NCBI GenBank assembly: GCA_020002185.1 | Contig: CM034531.1 | Coordinates: 48,494,715-48,558,714, forward strand | DNA: 64,000 bases | Direction: 5' to 3' | Source: Paraescarpia echinospica | Taxonomy: Eukaryota > Annelida > Polychaeta > Sabellida > Siboglinidae | Part shown: positions 33,401 to 43,400 of the stretch, one piece after another | Numbering within the stretch: position 1 is the stretch's first letter | Layout of the letters: every line of letters starts with the position of its first letter | Program-made: the position numbers and the translations under genes | The notes under the pieces: generated by a model | Databases searched by the model: none | Told to the model about the DNA's origin: nothing | What the model saw: the letters and a program-made list of their open reading frames with translations, nothing else

Positions 33401-36278
33401 ATATCTGATCCATTTGTAATGACAGAAAGACAATTCTGGTATCAAATGAAAGATATTATGCTGCAGAGTGTCATGCATTATTATTTTGATCTTAAAGTGG
33501 TCATAGGATCAAAGGAAATTGATATATTTGACAAAAATAATGATGTCATTTATGCGGTCACGAGTGAGAATGGGGTATAGTTATTCTATGCTAATTATGG
33601 CACATGCCAGAATATATATATATATATATATATATATATTGAATGCTATTATAATGATCAGCAGATGAAAACCTTAAATTTGACATATTACAAGTACATA
33701 TTGAGACATATATGACTATACAATGACGATTGTGGTGTGGGTGATTAAATACCACGCGACATTGATGAGAAATACGATATTTCAGGGTACCATCAAAGAT
33801 AGGTTGGAAATGGGTAGTGAGACCCAACGTTTTCATTGTTACCACTTGAAATCATCTTCATGGAACCCCAAAGCTTAAAAAAACATGGGTTGGTAGAGTT
33901 GTGGGGGGTGCACGAGGGGCATATCTGGCCCATGGCCTAACAGATATTGTCCTCTGTGTGTGTTTTAAGTTCCTCACAAATATATCTAGTTGATTGAAAT
34001 ATAATTTCCAAAACATATCTAGAACAATGAAAACGAAATTGTTTTCTTCAAAAAAATGTGGAACACCATTCTCAGTATTGGGGCACCTATGTTCATATAT
34101 ATATTTGTAATTTATTAATGTAGGTTAATTGTTTTATATATCAATCTAATTAGGCTTAATAAATTGTCTAATTCGGTTATTATGATGTGATTTAACTTTT
34201 ACATTTGAATTTGCGAGAGTCACGCAAATTATGAACTGCACTATCATCCACTAACAGTAGTTTTGGTGCTTCACAATTTTACTAAATTCGATAACTTTAA
34301 GCAACTGTAATGAGATCGGTCAAACTGACAAGCAATGTACACAAAATTGAATGTAGAACAACATATTGCAGTGTCGGCTCCAAATATCATAACATCCGAC
34401 GAGTATGGCGCCTCATTGTGCATGGTGCCCCGGTTTATTTGATATATCAACAGACTGTTAATATTTTAATATATGGTTTCAAACTTACTTCTATAAATTA
34501 CTTAAATTAATTACGAACCAAAGAGATTTGGCAGTTGTTCCTACATTTTATTTAATTGAAACAAGCGGCAGGCATTGGCAGCCGACCATTCGAGAGCTTT
34601 CTGTTACCAAAGATTATTAAGAATCGCAGTCAAACTCAGAGGCGCTGTCATCAACACGACCTGTGGCAACTCCATCACCTGAGCAATATCTACCTCTTCA
34701 TGTTTCTCAATATTACCAAGTGCTTCGATCCCCAAACCGAAGATTCATAGCCTTACCAAAATGAGTAAATTACCGTACGTTAGGTTCGGGTTCTTTTTTA
34801 CTATAAAAATCACTATAACAATGTTTATAACGTGCGCGCTTCGTGACCGCCGCGTTTCGCGATAAATTAAATTATGCAATAATAACTTTGAAAACACATT
34901 TCTTGAAAACAATTTGGATTGGAAACAGCGTCTTCCGGCGGCCAGTTTTAACGATAAGCTGTTGTATACTGCTGCACAACGTTGCAATTTCCCCAGAAAA
35001 ATAGGTGGTCACACGGACCATTAACACAAAAACGTTACTGACACGACGGCAAAGTTGGTCAGTGACCACCGGGACAGCAGCGTGGAATTGAATTGCTACA
35101 GTGGTGCCACCTAGCGAATGAAACTCATACTAATACAAATTGACGCTGACAGCCATTTTGGATAGTAAAGATTGCAAGTCCCACACCATGTATGGGGGAG
35201 GGGGTTCTAGCACTACTCACACATATTGTCTCTCTGGACTTTGCGACGTACAGATGAAGTGGATGCTGTTTGTTATAGGCCAATATGATGCATTACAGGC
35301 ATAATCATAACCTGTCACGTTTTCAAACAAAGGTTATCTATACAAGTCACAATAAAAATATATTTCTTACGATTGTGGTCTCGGATTCATATAACTGTAT
35401 TTTCGTACGATGATATACTTGTACATAATTTTTTCGTTTTCAAGAATTTGATCTGCTAACAAAACACCATTCCACATTGATATGGCACACGTACATCAAA
35501 ATGGCCTTTAAATAGCGTTTTTGCGGAAATAACAATGCCAAGACCAAACTTTAACCGTCGCCTTAATCTACTTAATCTAATTAATGGTAACTTCGTTGTT
35601 TGGTGTGCCTCCTTCGTATGTCTTTGTAATAATTCCATTTCGTCAACTATCTTTTGTTTTATTTCGGCGCATTAATGTACGATGTGTTGCCTTTTGTGCT
35701 TCTTGCAAGATATTCTGCATCTTTGGGTGAAATATTTTCAATGGTAAAGATATTTGTCTCGTTTTTTTCACTCGGTGTTATTTACCTTCGGATATTCCTG
35801 GCGCGTGACATGACTATTTGTAATACATTATAGAGCGCTAATTGGAAATACGATTAGGTGTGTCATATATATAATAAATATATATATATATATATAATAA
35901 AAATATTTATTTTTAGCATGTGTGGCCTATATCATGCTTCTTTTCGATTGATCATACTCGGTGATTGTAATGTACTAATTGGTTTTCTTCCTCGCCCATA
36001 AATATTATGTTTTTTCTACAGTACGCTATTGGGCAATAGGTCTTCGCATATATGATGGTTGTGGCTGCGTTTGCAGGTCGCGTACGGATGCCACAGCTGT
36101 TATCGATAGTATTCCATACACGCATGGACGCACCAACACAGCAGCTGCCCTCAGCTTCTTGTACAATGTCATGTTCCAATCGGGTAACGGTGATCGTTCA
36201 AACGCCCCCAACATTGTCGTTATGTTGACGGACGGAGCATCGAACAGCCACAAAGACACGCAGAGAGAGGCTTATAAG
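18597..36278 (+). CDS. Secreted tandem VWA-domain protein gene (6 exons visible, 3' end beyond window)
   Basis: The six exons join in phase: 18,597-18,663; 19,313-19,437; 20,375-20,629; 22,390-22,621; 23,399-23,591; 36,077-36,278. Phases at the junctions are 1, 0, 0, 1 and 2, and exon 6 ends in phase 0. The product starts with a hydrophobic signal peptide and two VWA domains follow. Both keep the MIDAS residues: DHSGS, Thr in GGNTNTTGG and LITDG in the first; DSSGS, Thr in GRTNTAAA and MLTDG in the second. VWA domains bind ligands through a Mg2+ or similar ion in extracellular matrix and adhesion proteins (collagen VI, matrilins and similar). The layout suggests a matrix or adhesion protein, but the exact family cannot be fixed because the C-terminus is missing. 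Introns are 649 bp, 937 bp, 1.76 kb, 777 bp, 12.5 kb and more than 27.7 kb. No stop or frameshift is seen in the exons. Confidence 0.9.
18905..19130. repeat. (CA)n-like degenerate repeat in intron 1
   Basis: An ACAC/ACGC/ACGT alternating purine-pyrimidine tract of about 225 bp. Such a sequence can adopt Z-DNA. The open frames on both strands, Cys/Val-rich or His/Thr-rich, are products of the repeat. Confidence 0.93.
19313..19437 (+). CDS. VWA gene exon 2: N-terminal part of VWA domain 1
   Basis: The acceptor is TTTGCTGTAG and the donor GTGGGT. The exon encodes a Cys followed by [18 protein letters not shown] and then the first helix ([16 protein letters not shown]). DHSGS is the DxSxS MIDAS loop. 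Phase is 1 in and 0 out, and the reading frame is open throughout. Confidence 0.92.
19460..19725 (+). pseudogene. 3' end of a non-LTR retrotransposon with embedded (GA)n
   Basis: Translation of [20 protein letters not shown] matches the C-terminus of the minus-strand element at 21,266-22,190 ([20 protein letters not shown]). It is followed by a GA microsatellite (about 19,587-19,627) and a 3' UTR with GTGACGTGGACCCCCCGCAA and GGAGCAAGAGGAAGAAGAAG. The same order of C-terminus, GA tract and 3' UTR occurs in the other copy. The copy is severely 5'-truncated and lies in intron 2. Confidence 0.8.
19587..19627. repeat. (GA)n microsatellite in retroelement 3' region
   Basis: A GA dinucleotide run directly after the retroelement C-terminal coding remnant, followed by a G run. 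Confidence 0.95.
19796..19842 (-). mobile_element. Inverted copy of retroelement 3' UTR end
   Basis: On the minus strand this reads GAGTGACATGGACCCCACCC, then CGCAGGGAACAAGGGGAAGA, and matches 19,678-19,722 in inverted orientation at a distance of about 75 bp. It forms a potential stem with the neighbouring copy. It may be a separate truncated insertion of the same element, or the result of an inversion on insertion. Confidence 0.7.
20375..20629 (+). CDS. VWA gene exon 3: core of VWA domain 1
   Basis: The acceptor is AACATGCAG and the donor GTGAAT. The 85 codons are in phase 0 at both ends. The exon encodes [20 protein letters not shown], the GGNTNTTGG segment with the second MIDAS Thr, and [12 protein letters not shown] with the MIDAS Asp. 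Codon third positions are GC-rich compared with the flanking introns, as expected of a selected exon. Confidence 0.94.
20709..20931. mobile_element. Tigger/pogo-like MITE in intron 3
   Basis: The left end AAGTCAAACCTCACTTTACG resembles Tigger/pogo terminal repeats (CAGTCAAACCTC-like). The right end, read on the opposite strand, is CAGTGGAATCTCACATTTTA. TA dinucleotides flank both ends (20,707-20,708 and 20,932-20,933), the usual target duplication. About 223 bp with no coding capacity. A 34-bp internal segment (CGGTCACCTCAGTAATACAG...) is duplicated in tandem at about 20,727-20,794. Confidence 0.72.
21266..22190 (-). pseudogene. 5'-truncated non-LTR retrotransposon (RT palm to 3' UTR)
   Basis: On the minus strand the fragment begins just before the RT active site ([19 protein letters not shown], about 22,150). 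It continues with [39 protein letters not shown], a shifted [14 protein letters not shown] segment (about 21,830), then [20 protein letters not shown] and [20 protein letters not shown] (about 21,500), the basic C-terminus common in RTE/Jockey-like invertebrate elements. At least two frame changes separate the three open pieces. A (CT)n tract and the 3' UTR follow (21,268-21,330). It lies in intron 3, antisense to the host gene. Confidence 0.87.
21359..21415. repeat. (CT)n microsatellite in retroelement 3' region
   Basis: A pure CT run on the + strand (GA on the element's sense strand) between its C-terminus and its 3' UTR, in the same position as the GA run of the copy at 19,460-19,725. Confidence 0.96.
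22195..22366 (+). mobile_element. SINE 3' fragment upstream of exon 4
   Basis: Homologous to the second half of the SINE at 23,023-23,345: GCAGCGTGGCTGAACACTTC, then TGTTCGATTGAACAGGTCTG, GCGCTTTGAGTAGTCC and GGATACAGCACTGTATAAGA. It lacks the tRNA-like head. It ends about 24 bp before the exon 4 acceptor, so the pyrimidine-containing stretch before that acceptor is close to or part of the SINE tail. Confidence 0.82.
22390..22621 (+). CDS. VWA gene exon 4: C-terminal part of VWA domain 1
   Basis: The acceptor is GATTGATTGGCAG and the donor GTAAGC. Phase is 0 in and 1 out. The exon encodes [20 protein letters not shown], then [18 protein letters not shown], and ends the domain with [14 protein letters not shown] and a Pro-rich linker ([11 protein letters not shown]). 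The acceptor's polypyrimidine tract is weak and sits next to SINE sequence. Confidence 0.93.
23023..23345 (+). mobile_element. tRNA-derived SINE, apparently near full length
   Basis: The head resembles a tRNA-derived Pol III promoter. GGGCACGGTGGCGTGGTACA carries an A-box-like region and GGCTTCGAGTCC, about 45 bp later, is B-box-like (GGTTCGANNCC). The body has GTGTTCGAATGAACAGTTCT. The tail CGGCGCTCTGAGCAGTCC then GGATACTGCGCTATACAAGA resembles the conserved 3' ends of many metazoan SINEs. No clear target duplication was identified. It lies in intron 4 and ends about 53 bp before exon 5. Confidence 0.82.
23399..23591 (+). CDS. VWA gene exon 5: N-terminal part of VWA domain 2
   Basis: I chose the acceptor GTTTTCAG (ending 23,398) rather than the AG seven bases later. 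Only this choice joins exon 4 in phase and restores a Cys before the domain ([18 protein letters not shown]), as in domain 1. The exon encodes the DSSGS MIDAS loop, [20 protein letters not shown] and [20 protein letters not shown]. The first possible donor is GTATGT at 23,592, in phase 2, which matches exon 6. The 3' 61 bases and the donor are part of a tandem repeat, so alternative longer ends exist. Confidence 0.88.
23530..24095 (+). repeat. 63-bp tandem repeat duplicating the exon 5 end and its splice donor
   Basis: Nine units with 62-63 bp period. The first unit is the 3' end of exon 5. Each copy contains sequence like the exon's TGTTGGGGTTATGACATTCT, ACTTCCACCTC and GCATACAG, followed by a donor. 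Donor positions are 23,592, 23,654, 23,717, 23,780, 23,843, 23,906, 23,969, 24,032 and 24,094. Seven are intact GTATGT, that at 23,906 is GTATAA, and that at 24,032 has lost GT. From 23,654 to 24,032 the spacing is exactly 63 (21 codons). The translation stays open as [20 protein letters not shown] repeats to 24,185. After the last copy the sequence changes abruptly. Confidence 0.92.
24096..24399. other. Intron 5 sequence left of the TIR element
   Basis: Unique AT-rich intron sequence. It contains the short repeated string GATCCGG/GGTCCGG near 24,165-24,190. No gene is seen. Confidence 0.5.
24400..24962 (+). repeat. Left terminal inverted repeat arm
   Basis: Matches the reverse complement of 33,364-33,939 from TAGGCCATGG through CACAACTCTACCAACCCATG, TGTCGCGTGGTATTTAATCA, CATCTGCTGATCATTATAAT and CTCACTCGTGACCGCAT to TGTCGCGGATCAAG. 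Differences are mostly substitutions and small indels. Beyond 24,962 the two sides diverge completely. Confidence 0.88.
24963..25384. other. Element interior, 3' of the PIN-like pseudogene
   Basis: AT-rich spacer between the left arm and the stop codon of the minus-strand pseudogene. No motif is recognised. It would hold the 3' UTR and polyadenylation signal of that gene. Confidence 0.5.
25385..27916 (-). pseudogene. Decayed gene of a large uncharacterised invertebrate family with PIN/FEN-like motifs
   Basis: Read on the minus strand from ATG at 27,916, the pieces in order are as follows. NSCLVCG (CxxC) is followed by a frame change into [20 protein letters not shown] (27,899-27,612). Next come [18 protein letters not shown] (27,666-27,481), [18 protein letters not shown] (27,521-27,225), [19 protein letters not shown] (27,171-26,950) and [13 protein letters not shown] with [17 protein letters not shown] (26,922-26,611). 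Then [20 protein letters not shown] and [14 protein letters not shown] (26,378-25,938), a shifted [20 protein letters not shown] (about 25,945), and finally [20 protein letters not shown] and an acidic tail ending 25,385. This order matches, from memory, a multi-copy family of roughly 900-1,000 residues in molluscs, cnidarians and others. The E..D, SD and GCD motifs recall PIN/FEN nucleases (inference). At least six frame changes and one internal stop make it non-functional. Confidence 0.75.
28123..29994 (-). pseudogene. Reverse transcriptase region of the CR1/L2-like element, with several frame breaks
   Basis: Minus-strand order: a linker with [20 protein letters not shown] and [20 protein letters not shown] (30,000-29,650); RT fingers [20 protein letters not shown] (about 29,610); [20 protein letters not shown] (about 29,400); palm motif [20 protein letters not shown] (about 29,200); [20 protein letters not shown] (29,030); catalytic [16 protein letters not shown] (about 28,930); [19 protein letters not shown] (about 28,810); then [20 protein letters not shown] (about 28,560); and the C-terminal [20 protein letters not shown] down to RRAGYM* at 28,123. 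Both catalytic Asp sites are present, but stops and frame changes break the frame repeatedly. Confidence 0.9.
29994..31202 (-). pseudogene. Esterase C-terminal block fused in frame to an APE-type endonuclease (CR1/L2-like)
   Basis: This 402-residue open frame starts within the esterase domain. [17 protein letters not shown] holds the DxxH block at residues about 31-47. After a linker comes the endonuclease: [77 protein letters not shown] and a C-terminal [10 protein letters not shown] block (SDH-like). The frame upstream is broken by one missing G in a G run near 31,245. In the copy at 948 this run is one G longer and the esterase reading is continuous across it. The endonuclease nicks target DNA to prime reverse transcription in this class. 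Confidence 0.9.
31184..32410 (-). pseudogene. N-terminal ORF of the CR1/L2-like element: PHD-like finger, charged region, SGNH esterase
   Basis: A 408-residue frame. Residues about 14-52 form a Cys-rich PHD-like finger ([12 protein letters not shown] ... SGC ... FRCMEC). Then comes a long Lys/Glu/Arg-rich stretch with repeated TGEKVT and RREENV-like phrases. From about residue 295 an SGNH/GDSL hydrolase fold follows: [14 protein letters not shown] (block I), [14 protein letters not shown] (block III) and [12 protein letters not shown]. The last 13 residues are out of frame after the lost G; the domain continues in the 29,994-31,202 frame. PHD and esterase modules are known from ORF1 of CR1-clade elements, where the esterase is thought to help membrane or nuclear association. 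Confidence 0.86.
32451..33363. other. Element interior between LINE 5' end and right arm
   Basis: AT-rich sequence, probably LINE 5' UTR followed by the 5' flank of the PIN-like gene. A direct repeat of TATGAAACTTAAATAAT-like sequence occurs at about 33,113-33,160. No coding motif was found. Confidence 0.45.
33364..33939 (-). repeat. Right terminal inverted repeat arm
   Basis: The reverse complement matches the left arm over its full length. The extra length is due mainly to an (AT)n expansion at about 33,612-33,640. The outer end is CCATGGCCTA at 33,930-33,939. Confidence 0.88.
33940..36076. other. Intron 5 sequence right of the TIR element
   Basis: About 2.1 kb of AT-rich intron. An (AT)n tract lies at about 35,864-35,897. 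No exon, gene or further recognisable transposon was found. The acceptor TTTGCAG for exon 6 ends it. Confidence 0.5.
36077..36278 (+). CDS. VWA gene exon 6: core of VWA domain 2
   Basis: The acceptor GCGTTTGCAG joins the phase-2 end of exon 5 and completes an Arg codon. The 67 following codons read [20 protein letters not shown], then [16 protein letters not shown], and [20 protein letters not shown] with the MIDAS Asp. The donor GTAGGC lies at 36,279, in phase 0, the same phase as the equivalent junction in domain 1 (exon 3/4). The exon carrying the end of the domain is not in the window. Confidence 0.92.
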
Positions 36279-37054
36279 GTAGGCAAATGGCGTGTGTAAA
36301 GAACGCTATTGTTTTGCAGAATTAAGCGAACGTATGCCTAAAAATTGACAGAATCGAGTGAAAATATAAGGAATAGTATCAAGGATTCGATTTTATTGCT
36401 TGAATATATAAAACGTGTTGTTATGGAATCCACAGAGGAGGGAAACGAAGAACATGAAACCACCTGGAAATTTGTTTTAAAGACTAGCCGAGTTCTCCGG
36501 CTTTGCACGGGATAAAAACCATTATCCAAATAAAGCCACGTCTATGTCAATGGATCAAACAATCTTATGCACTGAAATGTGCCCCACTCTCACATCATTT
36601 GCACTCAAACCTAATCTAATCTATTGTTGGTTTAATTATGAATACTGAGTTTTACTGACCCAACTCCAAATGCCCAACACTTGAAACCCACCCATCCACA
36701 CAATGCAGTGCATTTTAAACTGGGTCCATCCCAAATTCCTGCAGCCTATGCCTTGATAAATTGTAACTGGTTACAGTCCTAGTTTTAGGACAACTTTGGC
36801 CTCTACATCAGCTGAATTTCACCTTTTGGCACGGTTACCCCCGAGTCAGCCAATACAATCGTAATTTCCCCTTCATTTTAGATACCATGCAAGACAAAGG
36901 GACATTTAAAAAATAATATTAATTAGTATAATATAAAATTAGCTATGTATACTGGCTTTCTAACACTTAAGTAAAAACGTATGAAAAGGAATATTTTACA
37001 GGTCAAAGTATCTGTGTGTGGTTGAAGTTGCATCTTCATAAGCTTTGAGATGCG
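36279..37054. other. Start of intron 6, no feature recognised
   Basis: Unique AT-rich sequence between exon 6 and the satellite. No exon completing VWA domain 2 (expected to contain a VGV/IGV-type strand and a final Cys) is visible here. Confidence 0.6.
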
Positions 37055-40000
37055 AGGCTTTGTCACAATTTGAGCACATCACATGTCATCATGTAGATCC
37101 AGTATATTTATCACAGTTAGAGCACATCGCATGTCATAAGGTAGATTCAGTATATTTGTTACAGTTAGAACAGATCACATGTCATCATGTAGATCCAGTA
37201 TATTTGTCACAGTTAGAGCACATCACATGTCGTGAGGTAGATCGAGTATAATTGTCAAAGTTAGAACACATCACATGTCATCAGGTAGATCGAGTATATT
37301 TGTTACAGTTAGAACACATCACATGTCATCAGGTAGATCCAGTATATTTGTCACAGTTAGAACACATCACATGTCGTGAGGTAGATCCAGTATAATTGTC
37401 AAAGTTAGAACACATCACATGTCATCAGGTAGATCCAGTATATTTCTTACAGTTAGAACACATCACATGTCATCAGGTAGATCCAGTATATTTGTCACAG
37501 TTAGAACACATCACATGTCACCAGGTAGATCCAGTATATTTGTTACAGTTAGAACACATCACATGTCATCAGGTAGATCCAGTATATTTGTTACAGTTAG
37601 AACATCTCACATGTCATCAGGTAGATCCAGTATATATGTTACAGTTTGAACACATCAAATGTCAACAGGTAGATCCAGTATATTTGTCACAGTTAGAAGA
37701 CATCACATGTCATCAGGTAGATCCAGTATATTTGTTACAGTTAGAAAACATCACATGTCATCAGGTAGATCCAGTATATTTGTTACAGTTAGAACACATC
37801 ACATGTCATCAGGTAGATCCAGTATATTTGTCACAGTTAGAACACATCACATGTCACCAGGTAGATCCAGTATATTTGTTACAGTTAGAACACATCACAA
37901 GTCATCAGGTAGATCCAGTATATTTGTTACAGTTAGAACATATCACATGTCATCAGGTAGATCCAGGATATATGTTACAGTTTGAACACATCAAATGTCA
38001 TCAGGTAGATCCAGTATATTTGTCACAGTTAGAAGACATCACATGTCATCAGGTAGATCCAGTATATTTGTTACAGTTAGAACACATCACATATCATCAG
38101 GTAGATCCAGTATATTTGTCACAGTTAGAACACATCACATGTCATCAGGTAGATCCAGTATATTTGTTACAGTTAGAACACATCACATGTCATCAGGTAG
38201 ATCCAGTATATTTGTCACAGTTAGAACACATCACTTGTCACCAGGTAGAACCAGTATATTTGTTACAGTTAGAAGACATCACATATCATCAGGTAGATCC
38301 AGTATATTTGTTACAGTTAGAAGACATCACATGTCATCAGGTAGATCCAGTATATTTGTTACAGTTAGAACACATCACATGTCATCAGGTAGATCCAGTA
38401 TATTTGTTACAGTTAGAATACATCACATGTCATCAGGTAGATCCAGTGTATTTGTCACAGTTAGAACACATCACATGTCACCAGGTAGATCCAGTATATT
38501 TGTTACAGTTAGAACACATCACAAGTCATCAGGTAGATCCAGTATATTTGTTACAGTTAGAACATATCACATGTCATCAGGTAGATCCAGGATATATGTT
38601 ACAGTTTGAACACATCAAATGTCATCAGGTAGATCCAGTATATTTGTCACAGTTAGAAGACATCACATGTCATCAGGTAGATCCAGTATATTTGTTACAG
38701 TTAGAACACATCACATGTCATCAGGTAGATCCAGTATATTTGTCACAGTTAGAACAAATCACATGTCATCAGGTAGATCCAGTATATTTTTCACAGTTAG
38801 AACACATCACATGTCATCAGGTAGATCCAGTATAACTGTCAGAGTTAGAACACATCACATGTCATCAGGTAGATCCAGTATATTTGTTACAGTTAGAACA
38901 CATCACATGTCATCAGGTAGATCCAGTATATTTGTCACAGTTAGAACACATCACTTGTCACCAGGTAGAACCAGTATATTTGTTACAGTTAGAACACATC
39001 ACATATCATCAGGTAGATCCAGTATATTTGTTACAGTTAGAACATATCACATGTCATCAGGTAGATCGAGTATATATGTTACATTTTGAAAACATCAAAT
39101 GTCATCAGGTAGATCCAGTATAATTGTCAAAGTTAGAACACATCACATGTCATCAGGTAGATCCAGTATATTTGTTACAGTTAGAACACATCACATGTCA
39201 TCAGGTAAATCCAGTATATTTGTCACAGTTAGAACACATCACATGTCACCAGGTAGATCCAGTATATTTGTTACAGTTAGAACACATCACATGTCATCAG
39301 GTAGATCCAGTATATTTGTTACAGTTAGAACACATCACATGTCATCAGGTAGATCCAGTATATTTGTTACAGTTAGAACACATCACATGTCATCAGGTAG
39401 ATCCAGTATATTTGTCACAGTTAGAACACATCACATGTCACCAGGTAGATCCAGTATATTTGTTACAGTTAGAACACATCACAAGTCATCAGGTAGATCC
39501 AGTATATTTGTTACAGTTAGAACATATCACATGTCATCAGGTAGATCCAGTATATATGTTACAGTTTGAACACATCAAATGTCATCAGGTAGATCCAGTA
39601 TATTTGTCACAGTTAGAAGACATCACATGTCATCAGGTAGATCCAGTATATTTGTTACAGTTAGAACACATCACATGTCATCAGGTAGATCCAGTATATT
39701 TGTCACAGTTAGAACACATCACATGTCATCAGGTAGATCCAGTATATTTGTCACAGTTAGAACACATCACATGTCATCAGGTAGATCCAGTATAACTGTC
39801 ACAGTTAGAACACATCACATGTCATCAGGTAGATCCAGTATATTTGTTACAGTTAGAACACATCACATGTCATCAGGTAGATCCAGTATATTTGTCACAG
39901 TTAGAACACATCACTTGTCACCAGGTAGATCCAGTATATTTGTTACAGTTAGAACACATCACATATCATCAGGTAGATCCAGTATATTTGTTACAGTTAG

Positions 40001-40404
40001 AACATATCACATGTCATCAGGTAGGTCGAGTATATATATGTTACATTTTGAAAACATCAAATGTCATCAGGTAGATCCAGTATATTTGTCACAGTTAGAA
40101 GACATCACATGTCATCAGGTAGATCCAGTATATTTGTTACAGTTAGAACACATCACATGTCATCAGGTAGATCCAGTATATTTGTCACAGTTAGAACACA
40201 TCGCATGTCATCAGGTAGATCCAGTATATTTTTCACAGTTAGAACACATCGCATGTCATCAGGTAGATCCAGTATAACTGTCACAGTTAGAACACATCAC
40301 ATGTCATCAGGTAGATCCAGTATAACTGTCACAGCTAGAACACATCACATGTCATCAGGTAGATCCAGTATATTTGTCACTGTTAGAACACATCACATGA
40401 CATC

Positions 40405-43400
40405 AGGTAGATCCAGTATATTTGTTACAGATAGAGCACATCACATGTCATTAGGTAGATCCAGTATATATTTTACAGTTACAACACATCACATGTCATC
40501 AGGTAGATACAGTGTATTTGTTACAGTTAGAGCACATCACATGTCATTAGTTAGATCTAGTATATATTTTACAGTTAGAACACATCACATGTCATCAGAT
40601 AGATCCAGTATATGTGTTACAGTTAGAGCACATCACATGTCATCAGGTAGATCCAGTAAATTTGTCACAGTTAGAGCACATCACATGTCATCAGGTAGGT
40701 CCAGTATATTTGTCACAGTTAGAACAGATCACATGTCATCAGGTAGATCCAGTATATTTTTCACAGTTAGAGCACATCACATGTCATCAGGTAGATCCAG
40801 TATATTTGTCACAGTTAGAGCACATCACATGTCATCAGGTAGACCCAGTATATTTTTCATAGTTAGAGCACTTCACATGTCATCAGGTAGACCCAGTATA
40901 TTTGTCACAGTTAGAACACATCACATGTCGTCATGTAGATCCAGTATAATTGTCAACGTCAGAATACATCACATGTCATCAGGTAGATCCAGTATATTTG
41001 TTACAGTTATAACACATCACATGTCGTAAGGTAGATCCAGTATATTTGTCACCGTTAGAACACATCACATGTCATCAGGTAGATCTAGTATATTTGTTAA
41101 AATTAGAACACATCACGTGTCATCAGGTAGATCCAGTATATATGTCACAGTTAGAACACATCACATGTCATCAGGTAGATCCAGTATATTTGTTACAGTT
41201 AGAACACATCACATGTCATCCGGTACAACCAGTATATTTGTCATAGTTAGAATACATCACATGTCATCATGTAGATCCAGTATATTTGTCACAGATAGAA
41301 CACATCACATGTCATCAGGTAGATCCAGTATATTTGTTACAGTTAGGGTACATCACATGTCGTCAGGTAGATCCAGTATATTTGTCACAGTTAGAACACC
41401 TCACATGTCATCATGTAGATCCAGTATATTTGTTACAGATAGAACACCTCACATGTCGTCAAGTAGATCCAGTATATGTGTTACAGTTAGAACTGATAAC
41501 ATGTCATCAGGTAGATCCAGTATATTTGTCACAGTTAGAACACATCAAATGTCATCAGGTAGATCCAGTATATTTGTCACAGTTAGAACACATCACATGT
41601 CATCACGTAGATCCAGTATATTTGTCATAGTTAGAACAGATCACATATCATTAAGTAGATCCAGTATATTTGTTACAGTTAGAACACATCAAATGTCATC
41701 AGATAGATCCAGTATATTTGTCACAGTTAGAACACACCACATGTCATGAGGTAGATCCAGTATATTTGTTACAGTTAGAACACATCATATGTCATCACGT
41801 AGATCCAGTATATTTATTACAGTTAGAACACATCACATGTCATCAGGTAGATCCAGTATATTTGTCACAGTTAGAACACATCACATGTCATCAGGTAGAT
41901 CCAGTATATTTGTCACAGTTAGAACACATCACATGTCATCAGGTAGATCCAGTATATTTGTCACAGTTAGAACACATCACATGTCATCAGGTAGATGCAG
42001 TATATTTGTCACAGTTAGAACACATCACATGTCATCAGGTAGATCCAGTATAACTGTCACAGTTAGAACACATCACATGTCATCAGGTAGATCCAATATA
42101 TTTGTTACAGTTAGAACACATTACATGTCATCAGGTAGATCCAGTATATTTGTCACAGTTAGAGCAAATCACATGTCATCAGGTAGATCCTGTATATTTG
42201 TTACAGTTAGAGCACATCACATGTCATCAGGTAGATCCAGTATATTTGTCACAGTAAGAACAGATCACATTTCTTCAGGTAGATCCAGTATATTTGTCAC
42301 AGTCAGAACACATCACATGTCATCAGGTAGAACCAATATATTTGTCACAGTTAGAACACATCACATGTCATCAGGTAGATCCAGTATAACTGTCACAGTT
42401 AGAACACATCACATGTCGTCAGGTAGATCCAGTATAATTGTCAACGTCAGAATACATCACATGTCATCAGGTAGATCCAGTATATTTGTAACAGTTAGAT
42501 CGCATCACATGTCGTAAGGTAGATCCAGTATATTTGTCACAGTTAGAACACATCACATGTCATCAGGTAGATCTAGTATATTTGTTAAAATTAGAACACA
42601 TCACGTGTCATCAGGTAGATCCAGTATATTTGTCACAGTTAGAAAACATCACATGTCATCAGGTAGATCCAGTATATATGTCACAGTTAGAACACATCGC
42701 ATGTCATCAGGTAGATCCAGTATATTTGTTACAGTTAGAACACATCACATGTCATCAGGTAGATCCAGTATATTTGTCACAGTTATAACACATCCCATGT
42801 CATCAGGTAGATGCAGTATATTTGTCACAGTTAGAACAGATCACATGTCATCAGGTAGATCCAGTATATTTTTCACAGTTAGAGCACATCACATGTCATC
42901 AGGTAGATCCAGTATATTTGTCACAGTTAGAGCACATCACATGTCATCAGGTAGACCCAGTATATTTTTCATAGTTAGAGCACTTCACATGTCATCAGGT
43001 AGACCCAGTATATTTGTCACAGTTAGAACATATCACATGTCGTCAGGTAGATCCAGTATAATTGTCAACGTCAGAATACATCACATGTCATCAGGTAGAT
43101 CCAGTATATTTTTCACAGTTAGAGCACATCACATGTCATCAGGTAGATCCAGTATATTTGTCACAGTTAGAGCACATCACATGTCATCAGGTAGACCCAG
43201 TATATTTTTCATAGTTAGAGCACTTCACATGTCATCAGGTAGACCCAGTATATTTGTCACAGTTAGAACACATCACATGTCGTCATGTAGATCCAGTATA
43301 ATTGTCAACGTCAGAATACATCACATGTCATCAGGTAGATCCAGTATATTTGTTACAGTTAGAACACATCACATGTCGTAAGGTAGATCCAGTATATTTG

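Larger units (their letters stand above)
24400..33939 (-). mobile_element. Large composite element bounded by ~570-bp inverted repeats
   Basis: The left arm (24,400-24,962) and right arm (33,364-33,939) are inverted copies, which I judge by eye to be roughly 90% identical. They begin TAGGCCATGG and end GTCGCGGATCAAG. The interior carries a decayed PIN-like family gene (25,385-27,916) and a CR1/L2-like LINE (28,019 to about 32,450), both on the minus strand. ACA flanks both outer ends (24,397-24,399 and 33,940-33,942), which may be a 3-bp target duplication. If instead the terminal TA is the target site, the TIR starts GGCCATGG. The arrangement resembles a long-TIR DNA transposon later invaded by a LINE. 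The alternative, two independent insertions of a smaller repeat in opposite orientation, cannot be excluded. Confidence 0.68.
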
